Source of the DNA: JACTMZ01 sp044359955
Lineage (GTDB): Bacteria > Verrucomicrobiota > Verrucomicrobiia > Chthoniobacterales > JACTMZ01
Reading direction: 5' to 3'
DNA length: 64,000 nt
Assembly: GCA_044359955.1 (NCBI GenBank)
Contig: JBIKLF010000005.1
Span: 62,001-126,000 of the forward strand
In this document: piece after piece, positions 28,360 to 36,019 of the stretch
Numbering within the stretch: the first letter of the stretch is position 1
How the letters are laid out: the number at the start of each line of letters is the position of its first letter
Notes under the pieces: model-generated
What the model was told of the DNA's origin: nothing
The model's input: only the letters and a program-made list of their open reading frames with translations
Databases searched by the model: none
Made by a program: the position numbers and the translations under genes

Positions 28360-28773
28360 GGGTGTCGGTTTTTTGGCCTCGTGCAGCACGATGGGCAAGA
28401 ACTTTGCGAAGTGCCTGAAATCCCCGTCCGTTGTGAAGATGACCAAGTCGCACCGGACAGCCACTGCGCAAATGAGGAAATCGGTGTTCGACCCCTGAAT
28501 GCCCTTCGACCGGCACACGTTGAAAAACTTCGCGGCCGTCACGTAATCTTCCGTCAGGAGCGGAATATCGGGGAATGCCGCGAGGTGGGTTTCCAAACGC
28601 GCGAACTGCACCCGATCCCGCACACCGGAAAGAATTTCCTGCCGGATGGGGCCGACGATCTCGGCTCTATGGGCGGAAACGAGCCGCCGCAATTCCTCCC
28701 TCTCCGGATGCTGCCGTCCATCGTCACGCCGCAAGGCCAACGACCAGACGCTCGTATCGACGAGCGCCCTCAA
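28321..28773 (-). CDS. vapC: VapC-type PIN-domain ribonuclease toxin
   Basis: The 150-residue protein shows the PIN catalytic acids: Asp in ALVDTSVWS, Glu in VGPIRQEIL, Asp in GSNTDFLICAVA and Asp in FTTDGDFRHFA. VapC toxins cleave RNA, most often initiator tRNA or rRNA, when released from their antitoxin. It overlaps vapB by four bases (ATGA). The basic C-terminal tail after LPIVLHEAKK (PTPSRQRRSPPRREA) is longer than in most VapC proteins and may have been acquired at the insertion edge. Confidence 0.92.
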   Translation of the reverse strand: MRALVDTSVWSLALRRDDGRQHPEREELRRLVSAHRAEIVGPIRQEILSGVRDRVQFARLETHLAAFPDIPLLTEDYVTAAKFFNVCRSKGIQGSNTDFLICAVAVRCDLVIFTTDGDFRHFAKFLPIVLHEAKKPTPSRQRRSPPRREA

Positions 28774-28970
28774 GCCCGCGCCCGCTGGCGTTTGTAGTCG
28801 TAGGCCGGGTCGAACTCGACCTTCCCGAAAAGGTCCAAGATGCGATCCTGTCGCAAGTGGCTGATGTAGTCCGTGAGGGCGCGGGTGACCGCCTCTTTCT
28901 TGGTGCGATGTTTTCCCAGGGCCGCGGCCTCTGTGATCAGCCGATCGTCAAGTTGCAGATTCGTCGCCAT
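28770..28970 (-). CDS. vapB: VapB-type antitoxin
   Basis: The 66-residue protein begins MATNLQLDDRLITEAAALG and continues with HRTKKEAVTRALTDYI, the ribbon-helix-helix DNA-binding segment of VapB antitoxins. A short C-terminal tail (DLFGKVEFDPAYDYK) would wrap the toxin. It should bind the operator just upstream and repress its own operon together with VapC. An ATG at 28985 would add five residues that lie at the promoter and is less likely. Confidence 0.9.
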   Translation of the reverse strand: MATNLQLDDRLITEAAALGKHRTKKEAVTRALTDYISHLRQDRILDLFGKVEFDPAYDYKRQRARA

Positions 28971-28987
28971 AGTTCGATCCCACACAC

Positions 28988-29016
28988 AGTGTCACACATT
29001 GTGATGTGTGAGTCAA
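28988..29016 (-). promoter_or_regulatory. vapBC promoter with overlapping inverted-repeat operator
   Basis: On the minus strand TTGACT (29016-29011) and GACACT (28993-28988, preceded by TGT) are exactly 17 bases apart. Within this region lies a perfect inverted repeat TCACACAT-TGTG-ATGTGTGA at 28992-29011, as expected for the site bound by the VapB dimer to autoregulate the operon. Confidence 0.6.
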
Positions 29017-29069
29017 TGGATTCGGAAGACCGACCGCGTCCACTCTGCGGGCAAGCAAGCTTGGAAAAG

Positions 29070-29864
29070 CTACTTCTGCAAGGACTTATGCGGACGGAAC
29101 ACCCCGCGCTGGTCTTCGGCGCGCGCCTCTTTCCGGAAAAACGGCACGCGTTTGAGCCAGAGACGGAAGGCCTGCCAGTGGATGAGGCCGATGACCTTGA
29201 GCGTGATGAATGGAAACCTGGCCGTGAAGCCGAGGAGGTTGGCCAAGGTAATTTCCTTGCGCCGGCCGGTCAGCGTGCTGATCAGCACTTTGCCCTCCGC
29301 ATCGTAGTCATCAATGAAGACCCGCAGCTTTTCGTCCGGCAGGTGGAAGCGGAAGTGGAACTTGAGATCCACCGGACTGAACGGCGACACATAGTAGTCC
29401 TTCGGCACCCGCACCTCGAAGTCACACTTGCCGTCCGGCGTGCGCGGCACCAGATACGGCTTCAATTCGCGGAAGGTGTTGCCCACCTGCACCACCGACC
29501 CATGCGGCGTGCCCTCGGCCCGGAAGCAGAAATAAATGGTGATAGGATTGAAGGTGTAACCAAGCATCCGCGGGAAACAGAGCATGCGGATCGAGCCGCC
29601 CTCCTCCAGCGGACACCCCGCGCGCTGGAGGAACTCGCGCACGTTGTCCGCGATCGGACGCTCCCCGGGGCCGTATTGCAGATGGTCGCGGTCGCGCAAG
29701 CTGTAAATATTCGGACGATTAACCCCGAAAATTTTCAGCTTCCGTGCCACGACGTCCAACTCGGCGAGATCGAGGTAGAAGTAAAAAACGCGGTAAAGAA
29801 ACTCATGCTGCTTGGGCCGCAGGCGCCGGTGGAAGACGTCGCATTCGTAGAAGCAAGAGTTCAC
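29070..29864 (-). CDS. DUF1365 protein of a lipid-modification cluster
   Basis: The 264-residue protein belongs to the DUF1365 family (COG3496): YECDVFHRRLRPKQHEFLYRVFYF, IRMLCFPRMLGYTFNPITIYFCF and KDYYVSPFSPVDLKFHFRF. The GTG at 29864 overlaps the stop of the flavoprotein gene (GTGA), so the pair is translationally coupled, as in other bacteria where DUF1365 and the COG2907 flavoprotein are almost always adjacent. The biochemical role is not established. Genes of this set are linked to fatty-acid modification under oxidative or photooxidative stress in proteobacteria. Confidence 0.88.
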   Translation of the reverse strand: MNSCFYECDVFHRRLRPKQHEFLYRVFYFYLDLAELDVVARKLKIFGVNRPNIYSLRDRDHLQYGPGERPIADNVREFLQRAGCPLEEGGSIRMLCFPRMLGYTFNPITIYFCFRAEGTPHGSVVQVGNTFRELKPYLVPRTPDGKCDFEVRVPKDYYVSPFSPVDLKFHFRFHLPDEKLRVFIDDYDAEGKVLISTLTGRRKEITLANLLGFTARFPFITLKVIGLIHWQAFRLWLKRVPFFRKEARAEDQRGVFRPHKSLQK

Positions 29865-31135
29865 CTCCAAGGATCCTCCCCGCACACCGCATGCGCGCAT
29901 TGCACGGCCGAGGCGAAGGCATCCTCATGGAAACCGTAGCGGAAGTAGCTACCGCAGAAAAAGACGCGCTGGTCGCGCGACTCGGCATTGATCGAGGGCA
30001 AATGGTGCTGCGCGGCCAGCGCGCCGCGGTCGAAGACAGGGTGCGTGTATTCCGTCTTCCACAGCACGGTCGCCGGGTCGATGCGGTCGGCGTAATTCAG
30101 ACTGACAAAATAATTCCGGCGATCCGACACCCCCTGCAGGCGGTTCATGTAGTAATGGGTCGACGGACGCTCGCCCTCCGCACTCGGCTCCATGCGGTAA
30201 TTCCAGGCCGCCCAGGCCAGCCTGCGCTGCGGCATGACCGTCGCATCGGTGTGCAGCACGGTCTCGTTGGCCTGATAGCGGAAGGCGGGCAGCAACTTCT
30301 CCTGCAATGGACTCGGCCGCGCCAGCATGGCCAGCGATTCGTCGGCATGGGCGGCCATGATGACACGATCAAACGCATGAGTTTGGCCGTCCTTGGTCCG
30401 CACCGTGACTCCGTCAGCTTCCGTCTCGACACCGGCGACCGGCACGGACGCCCGCGCGCCGGGCAAACTCGCCACCATGCGTTTCACGTATTCGCGCGAC
30501 CCGCCGTCCACCGTGAACCACGGATGATGCGTGCTGACGCCGAGGAATCCATGATTGTGGAAAAACCGCACCAGCGTGGCGGCCGGAAAATCCAACGCGC
30601 CACCCGGGGTAATGCTCCAGATCGAAGCGCTCATCGGCACGAGGTAAAGCCGTAGGAAGTCGTCGCCGAGACGGTGGAGGCGCACAAACTCGTCGAGCGA
30701 CATGGACTCGAGTGACTCGTCCTGCAAGGCCGCATTGGCCACGCGGAAAAACCGCATGATCTGCGCCAGCAACTTGAGGTAACGCGGTCGCACCAGATTC
30801 CGCCGTTGGGCGAAGACGCGGTTCAAGCCCATCCCGTTGTATTCCACATCGAGTCCCTCGTGCCGCACGCTGAAACTCATCTCGGTCGGCTTGATCGGCA
30901 CCCGCAACTCTTCGAACAAACGCAGCAGATACGGGTAGGTCACCTTGTTGAAAACCATGAACCCGGTGTCGATCGGCACCCGTCGCCCGTCTTCGTCCAC
31001 CTCGACGGTATTCGAATGACCGCCGATGTGGCCCTCGCGCTCGAAGACCGTGACGTCGTAGCGCCGCCGCAACAACCATGCCGCGCCCAATCCGGCGATG
31101 CCGCCGCCGATGACGGCCAAGCGTTCGCGGCTCAC
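29861..31135 (-). CDS. FAD-dependent oxidoreductase of the amine-oxidase-like COG2907 family
   Basis: The 424-residue protein has an N-terminal FAD-binding motif RLAVIGGGIAGLGAAWLL, then VFEREGHIGGHSNTV, and the family signature RVPIDTGFMVFNKVTYPYLLRLF. The end has FCGSYFRYGFHEDAFASAV, matching the FAD-binding C-terminus of amine-oxidase-like proteins. It is predicted to oxidise or desaturate an acyl chain, judging from its constant companions DUF1365 and Cfa. The start is a GTG at 31135 (or TTG at 31138) behind a GGGGGGAG stretch. A perfect 20-bp inverted repeat lies immediately upstream. Confidence 0.88.
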   Translation of the reverse strand: MSRERLAVIGGGIAGLGAAWLLRRRYDVTVFEREGHIGGHSNTVEVDEDGRRVPIDTGFMVFNKVTYPYLLRLFEELRVPIKPTEMSFSVRHEGLDVEYNGMGLNRVFAQRRNLVRPRYLKLLAQIMRFFRVANAALQDESLESMSLDEFVRLHRLGDDFLRLYLVPMSASIWSITPGGALDFPAATLVRFFHNHGFLGVSTHHPWFTVDGGSREYVKRMVASLPGARASVPVAGVETEADGVTVRTKDGQTHAFDRVIMAAHADESLAMLARPSPLQEKLLPAFRYQANETVLHTDATVMPQRRLAWAAWNYRMEPSAEGERPSTHYYMNRLQGVSDRRNYFVSLNYADRIDPATVLWKTEYTHPVFDRGALAAQHHLPSINAESRDQRVFFCGSYFRYGFHEDAFASAVQCAHAVCGEDPWR

Positions 31136-31147
31136 CAACTCCCCCCT

Positions 31148-31213
31148 TGTAGCGGCGGTCTATGACCGTCGCTGCCTTTCCAAATGCTCCGGCGGTCATA
31201 GACCGCCGCTACA
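31148..31213. repeat. TGTAGC-tagged element with perfect 20-bp inverted repeat
   Basis: The left arm TGTAGCGGCGGTCTATGACC is exactly complementary to the last 20 bases of the element, with a 26-base interior holding a partial copy of the palindrome. It occupies most of the gap between the desaturase and the flavoprotein gene. Confidence 0.9.
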
Positions 31214-31223
31214 TTAAACACCC

Positions 31224-32186
31224 TCACGCCGAGGCCTGCCCGCTGATCTGCCCATCCTCGCGGTAGGCGGAGTCGGGCACCGCGCGCAGATTTTTGATGA
31301 TCCCGAGCCAAGAGAGCACCTTGAGCGTGTAGTAAGTCGGGTCGAACTCCCACCAGTAGAAACCCTGCCGCGCGGCGGCCTGATACCGGTGGTGGTTGTT
31401 GTGCCATCCCTCACCCAGCGTGATGAAGGCGAGGATCATGCTGTTGCGGCTGTCATCTTTCGTGTCATAGCGCTTCCTGCCCAGCACGTGGGCCAGCGAG
31501 TTGATGCACGATGTGCCGTGGAAAAGGAAGGTCGTGCTGATGAAGAAACCCCAGACCAGCATCTGCAGCGGCGTGGTGCCGAACAACGGGAAAAACGCCT
31601 GCAAAAACCAGCCCCACCCGAGCATGACGATGGCGAGGAAGATCGGCCCGATCAGATCGAAGCGGTTGAGGAAAACCAACTCGGGATACTTGGCGAGGTC
31701 TTTGATCCGCGAGTAGTCGGTCGGGAAATTGCAACTGCTGGTGATCCAGCCGATGTGAGACCAGAGGAAGCCCTGCACGCCGGGCGAATGAAAATCCTCT
31801 TCTTCGTCCGAGTGCTTGTGATGATGCCGATGCACCCACGCCCACCAAAGCGGACCGCGCTGCGTGCAGGTCAGACCAAGGAACGCGACAATGAATTGTC
31901 CGGCCCGCGAAATCTGGAACGTCTTGTGGCTGAAATACCGGTGGTAAAAACCGGTGACGAGGAACATCCGCGCGAAGTAAAGAAACACCGCGGTGGCCAC
32001 CGCGATCCAACTCCACCCGGTCCAGATAACCCCGAGGCAGCCGAGGTGCAGGATGATGAAGGGCACCAGACGCCGCCACTCCATGCGCTCGGGCTGGTTG
32101 CGGATCACTTCCGCGTCGCCCTCGAAATAATCGCTGTCGAGGCAGTTGATGATCCGGCGGAGCGGTGAAACGGAGGCGGCAGTCAT
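31224..32186 (-). CDS. Acyl-CoA (delta-9 type) fatty acid desaturase
   Basis: The 320-residue membrane protein has the three histidine boxes of the diiron acyl desaturases: HRYFSH, HRHHHKH and HNNHH (GWHNNHHRYQ). Four hydrophobic segments surround them (FIILHLGCLGVIWTGW, AVFLYFARMF, FLAIVMLGWGWFL, VWGFFISTTFLF). WEFDPTYYTLKVLSWLGI near the end is typical of the stearoyl-CoA desaturase branch. It introduces an O2-dependent cis double bond, providing the substrate for Cfa-type enzymes downstream. It starts four bases after the stop of parB. Confidence 0.92.
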   Translation of the reverse strand: MTAASVSPLRRIINCLDSDYFEGDAEVIRNQPERMEWRRLVPFIILHLGCLGVIWTGWSWIAVATAVFLYFARMFLVTGFYHRYFSHKTFQISRAGQFIVAFLGLTCTQRGPLWWAWVHRHHHKHSDEEEDFHSPGVQGFLWSHIGWITSSCNFPTDYSRIKDLAKYPELVFLNRFDLIGPIFLAIVMLGWGWFLQAFFPLFGTTPLQMLVWGFFISTTFLFHGTSCINSLAHVLGRKRYDTKDDSRNSMILAFITLGEGWHNNHHRYQAAARQGFYWWEFDPTYYTLKVLSWLGIIKNLRAVPDSAYREDGQISGQASA

Positions 32187-32190
32187 GACT

Positions 32191-33081
32191 TTACTCTTGG
32201 GCCAAACCTAGCTGCCCAAGGAGACGCTGCAAGTCGTCGTTCCCGTAATACTCGATGAGAATCCGGCCTTTGTCCTCGCCATGATGGACTTCCACGCGGG
32301 TCGAAAGATGCTGCTGCAGGCGGTTTTCCAGATGCTGAACGGCAGCCGAGGCGGCGCGCTTTTGACGGGTGCGTCCTTTCCGGACCACGCCATCTTGGGT
32401 CAGGGTGGTATTGACCAGATCCTCGGTGGCGCGCACCGAGAGATTTTTCCGCATGACTTGCCCGGCCACGTTGCGCTGCTCCTCGGCCGTGCGTAGCCCG
32501 AGCAGGGCCTTGGCATGTCCGACACTGAGGCGACCTTGCACCAAGTGCGTCTGCAATTCTCCGTCCAACTCGAGCAAGCGCATGGTGTTGGCCACCGCGG
32601 CGCGGCTTTTGCCGACTTTTTTGGCGATCTCGTCTTGGCGCAGTTTGAATTCCTCGGCCAGACGCTTGTAGGCCTGCGCTTCCTCGATCGGGTTGAGATC
32701 CTCGCGCTGCAGGTTCTCGACCAGCGCGAACTCGAGCACCTCGAGGTCGGTGGCGTCGCGGACGATGACCGGAACCTCTTTGCGTCCCGCTTGCCCCGCG
32801 GCGCGCCAACGGCGTTCACCGGCGATGAGTTCGAGGAGTCCATTGACCCGGCGCACAATGAGCGGCTGAATGATGCCGTTCTCACGGATGGAAGCGACAA
32901 GCTCGGCCAAATGATCCGCCGAAAACGTGGTGCGCGGTTGCAGCGGACTGGGCACGACCTGCGTGAGCGCAACCGACTGCACCCGCTCGCCCGCCGCTTC
33001 CGCCGCGGCGACCGCTTCAGCGGCTGTTTTGGCCGGAGCGATGAGTGCGCCGAGTCCGCGTCCGAGTGCTGGTTTGGCCAT
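32191..33081 (-). CDS. parB: Chromosome-partitioning protein ParB
   Basis: The 296-residue protein has the ParB N-terminal CTPase region (VVPSPLQPRTTF, LIAGERRWRAA, VENLQREDLNPIEEAQAY), a helix-turn-helix (FKLRQDEIAKKVGKSRAAVANTMRLLEL) and a C-terminal dimerisation domain. MAKPALGRGLGALIAP is the standard start, with the Arg/Gly patch that stimulates ParA. ParB slides on DNA from parS sites as a CTP-dependent clamp. parA is not adjacent, and I saw no obvious parS copy (TGTTTCACGTGAAACA). Four bases separate its stop from the desaturase gene. Confidence 0.94.
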   Translation of the reverse strand: MAKPALGRGLGALIAPAKTAAEAVAAAEAAGERVQSVALTQVVPSPLQPRTTFSADHLAELVASIRENGIIQPLIVRRVNGLLELIAGERRWRAAGQAGRKEVPVIVRDATDLEVLEFALVENLQREDLNPIEEAQAYKRLAEEFKLRQDEIAKKVGKSRAAVANTMRLLELDGELQTHLVQGRLSVGHAKALLGLRTAEEQRNVAGQVMRKNLSVRATEDLVNTTLTQDGVVRKGRTRQKRAASAAVQHLENRLQQHLSTRVEVHHGEDKGRILIEYYGNDDLQRLLGQLGLAQE

Positions 33082-33181
33082 GACCCTTGATCCTAGCGAA
33101 GGTGCCGCCCCGATGGGAAGCGTCGGCATGGGCCCAAGACCCCACTGGCCTCCGGGCGGGTGGTGCGTCTATAAAAGAGCG

Positions 33182-33853
33182 ATGTCGCATCTCTTCGGCC
33201 GGCTCTCCCTCTGGATCGACCCGGTGCCGCGCGATGGACCCGCTCAGATGGCCTGCGACGAGGTGCTCTTGGCCCACGCCCGGGGGCCGCTGCTCCGGGT
33301 TTTCCGATGGACCGGGCCATGGGTGAGTATCGGATACTTTGTTCCGTGGCGGGAGGCCGCGGCAACCCGGCCCGGTTGGCCCGTTTGCCGCCGTTGGACC
33401 GGCGGGGGCGTGGTGGTGCACGACGGAGATTTCACCTTCTCGTTGGTCGCGCCGCGCACCGAGTCGTGGTCGGTGCTACGGCCTGACGAAAGCTACCGCG
33501 TGCTGCACCTCGCGCTCGCTTCAGCACTCCATGATGCCGGATGCGAGGCGGTTCTTTTCCAGGGCGAGGCGCAGGGTGCCGCGGCCTGCTTTGCCGGACC
33601 CGTCCGTTACGATGTGGTGGACGGAACTCGCAAGGTCGCGGGAGGAGCGCAGCGGCGCACCAAACGCGGACTCCTCCACCAAGGATCGGTCCGGCAGTCA
33701 GGCCTCGAAGCCGGGTTCGGTCAACGTCTCGCCGCCACCTTGGCTGCGGAAACCGAGTCGTGGACCCCCCCGGAGAGTTTCGAGGCGGAGACGACCGACC
33801 TGGAGACTTCCAAATACGGACGGGACGAGTTCCTGCGGAAGGAACAGCCTTGA
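33182..33853 (+). CDS. Lipoate-protein ligase / octanoyltransferase-like protein (BPL_LplA_LipB fold)
   Basis: The 223-residue protein matches the catalytic domain of the biotin/lipoate ligase family: MACDEVLL, FRWTGPWVSIGYF, CRRWTGGGVVVHDGDFTFSL and the substrate-binding lysine region DGTRKVAGGAQRRTKRGLLHQGSV. The Cys in AACFAGPVRYDVV is where LipM-type octanoyltransferases keep similar residues. The small C-terminal domain of LplA is missing. It likely attaches lipoyl or octanoyl groups to dehydrogenase subunits, but whether it is ligase, transferase or a relative of unknown specificity cannot be decided. It is divergent from parB across a 100-base gap. Confidence 0.8.
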   Translation: MSHLFGRLSLWIDPVPRDGPAQMACDEVLLAHARGPLLRVFRWTGPWVSIGYFVPWREAAATRPGWPVCRRWTGGGVVVHDGDFTFSLVAPRTESWSVLRPDESYRVLHLALASALHDAGCEAVLFQGEAQGAAACFAGPVRYDVVDGTRKVAGGAQRRTKRGLLHQGSVRQSGLEAGFGQRLAATLAAETESWTPPESFEAETTDLETSKYGRDEFLRKEQP

Positions 33854-33926
33854 GCAAAATCTCGCACTGCGGCAACGTGCCTGGAGATTCGCCCGCGCTT
33901 TGTCGCGCCCGAGCGCAAGTGTCGCC

Positions 33927-35069
33927 ATGAAAAAACCGATCAAATCCGCGGTCAAAAGCGCGAAAGCGAAAACCAAAAAAGCACCGGCCAAAAGCAAGAT
34001 GGTCACCGCAAGCCGGAAGTCCGCGAAGATCACCAAAGACGTCCGTCAAGCCGCCGCCCGAAAACCGGCCCCACGGACTCGCGCCAAGAAAATGGCTGGC
34101 GCGAACATTGACCATCTCGGTGACCTTCCTCGCAGCTACGGCGAAGAAGGCATTTTCGTGGTCGCGCAGGAACCGCATTGGCTTTTTTGTTATTGGGATT
34201 ACACGCTGACCGAAGGCGTCAAGGACACCATCTTCCTGCGCCACGGTCGGGAGGGCGCGGATCGCCCGGAGGCCGAAGTGCCCGTGCCTTCGGAAACCAA
34301 CAGTTGGTATCTCGCCGTGCGCGAGACCGATGCGGACTATTATGTCGAACTCGGGCACTACAATGGGGGCCATTGGAAGACACTCGCCCGCAGCGGCACC
34401 GTGCTCACCCCGCGCGACACCATGACCGGATTCGGCGAGCCCGTTTTCGCCAACATGCCCTTTCATTCCAACTTCCAACAACTCGTGGAGAAAATCCGCG
34501 GCACGATGCGCGAGGGCGAAAGCCTGGCCGATGCCCTGGCCCGTCTTCAAGGACACGGTGCAGGGCCGATCGGACGACTGACCCCGGCCAGTCTTTTTTC
34601 CGGCGGGTTCGCCCTATCGTCGTGGGCCTCGGCGCCCGGCGGGTCACCGGGAGGCTTCCTGGCCGCACTCGGGATCTCCGGCGCATCGTGGGAAAGCGCG
34701 CCGGGCAACTGGTCTTCCGCCGCACTCTCGGGTCGGGGGGCACCAAGTAGCTGGTCGTCGAGTTGGCACGGAGGCCGCGAGTTCTTCATGCACCTCAATG
34801 CCGAGGTCATCTTCTACGGCGGCACCCATCCCGACGCCAAGGTGACCGTCGACGGAAAGGAAATCATGATCCGCCCCGATGGAACGTTCCGTTACCACTT
34901 CGTCCTGCCCGACGGCGCCTTCGAGATTCCCGTCGTGGCCACTTCACCCGACGGCGCGGAAACACGGCGCGGCGTGCTGCGCTTCGAGCGCTCGACCACG
35001 CGCGAGGGGGATGTCGCCTCCACCACGCAGCCACCGCTCGGTGTGCCGATGGGGCGCAAACGTTCCTGA
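33927..35069 (+). CDS. DUF4912 protein with Lys/Ala-rich N-terminus and Ser/Gly/Trp low-complexity linker
   Basis: The 380-residue protein starts MKKPIKSAVKSAKAKTKK, a basic tail of about 55 residues. The DUF4912 domain follows (PRSYGEEGIFVVAQEPHWLF, CYWDYTL, YYVELGHYNGGHWKTLARS). Between about 215 and 290 lies a low-complexity stretch with repeated SW and SG blocks (LSSWASAPGG, ASWESAPGN, SSWSSSWHGG). The C-terminal part (MHLNAEVIFYGGTHPDAKV to VRRGVLRFERS-like) has an immunoglobulin-like E-set pattern. The function is unknown; in this phylum DUF4912 genes are often near glycan metabolism. There is no signal peptide, so the basic tail may bind nucleic acid or polyanions. Confidence 0.83.
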   Translation: MKKPIKSAVKSAKAKTKKAPAKSKMVTASRKSAKITKDVRQAAARKPAPRTRAKKMAGANIDHLGDLPRSYGEEGIFVVAQEPHWLFCYWDYTLTEGVKDTIFLRHGREGADRPEAEVPVPSETNSWYLAVRETDADYYVELGHYNGGHWKTLARSGTVLTPRDTMTGFGEPVFANMPFHSNFQQLVEKIRGTMREGESLADALARLQGHGAGPIGRLTPASLFSGGFALSSWASAPGGSPGGFLAALGISGASWESAPGNWSSAALSGRGAPSSWSSSWHGGREFFMHLNAEVIFYGGTHPDAKVTVDGKEIMIRPDGTFRYHFVLPDGAFEIPVVATSPDGAETRRGVLRFERSTTREGDVASTTQPPLGVPMGRKRS

Positions 35070-35125
35070 ATCGCTACCGCAGACCGGGATTCCCGTCCGC
35101 CACGGCGCGAGTTAATCTGTTCCCC

Positions 35126-36019
35126 GTGCCTGCTCCCGACGATCCCCTCGCGCCGGCTTATCTCGATTACCTGCGCGACGAACGCAACGCCTCGCCGCGC
35201 ACCGTGAGCAACTACGACCGCGCCTTGACTGCCGCGGCCGGATTCCTCGGTGAAAAGTCCTGGCCCGAGGCCACGGCCGATGATTTCCGCGCTTACCTCT
35301 TCGCCCTCATGAAGCGCGATCGCGCGCGGGCCACCATCCGTCTCGACTTTGCTGCGCTGCGCAGCTTTTACCGCTTTCTCTGCGAGCGAAAAAGTCTCGC
35401 CGCCAACCCGCTCATGGCCGTCTCGCTGCCCAAAGCTGAGAAACGTCTTCCGGGCTTCCTCACCACCACGCAGATCGATGCCCTGCTGCGGTCCCCACAT
35501 GAGGCGAAGCGCGCGAAACAGGCGCCGGATTGGCTGCCCTGGCGCGATGCCGCCATCCTCGAATTGTTCTATTCCAGCGGACTGCGTCTCGCCGAGTTGG
35601 CGGCCCTCGAGGTGAACGATATCGACCCTTACAACGAATCGGTCCGGGTCCTCGGCAAAGGGTCCAAGGAACGCATCGTGCCCGTGGGCCAGCCCGCTCT
35701 CGAAGCCATCCAGCATTACCGTCAGCGGGCCAAGGTGCAGTCCGGACCGCTCTTCCTGAGCAAGCTGCGCCAGCGGCTTGGTCCCACTTCAATCTGGTCG
35801 CTGGTCAAAAAATACCTCCGGCTCGCGCAGATACCCGTTCCGGCCAGCCCGCACAAACTCCGCCACAGCTTCGCCACGCATCTCCTCGATGCCGGCGCCG
35901 ACCTCCGCAGCGTGCAAAGCATGCTCGGACACGCCAGCCTCTCCACCACCCAAATCTACACGCACGTGACGACCGAAAGACTCAAGAAAGCTTACGATCA
36001 GGCGCACCCGCGAGCGTAA
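35126..36019 (+). CDS. xerC: Tyrosine recombinase XerC/XerD
   Basis: The 297-residue protein has the N-terminal SAM-like core-binding domain (YLRDERNASPRTVSNYDRAL) and a complete set of tyrosine recombinase residues: Arg154 (SGLRLAEL), Lys178 (LGKGSKER), His243 and Arg246 (HKLRHSFATHLL), His269 (LGHASLS) and the nucleophile Tyr278 (TTQIYTHV). Length and motifs fit the Xer proteins that resolve chromosome dimers at dif, not phage integrases. The GTG at 35126 is the best start. Its 3' end overlaps the convergent membrane-protein gene by 22 bases. XerC and XerD cannot be told apart without alignment. Confidence 0.92.
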   Translation: MPAPDDPLAPAYLDYLRDERNASPRTVSNYDRALTAAAGFLGEKSWPEATADDFRAYLFALMKRDRARATIRLDFAALRSFYRFLCERKSLAANPLMAVSLPKAEKRLPGFLTTTQIDALLRSPHEAKRAKQAPDWLPWRDAAILELFYSSGLRLAELAALEVNDIDPYNESVRVLGKGSKERIVPVGQPALEAIQHYRQRAKVQSGPLFLSKLRQRLGPTSIWSLVKKYLRLAQIPVPASPHKLRHSFATHLLDAGADLRSVQSMLGHASLSTTQIYTHVTTERLKKAYDQAHPRA

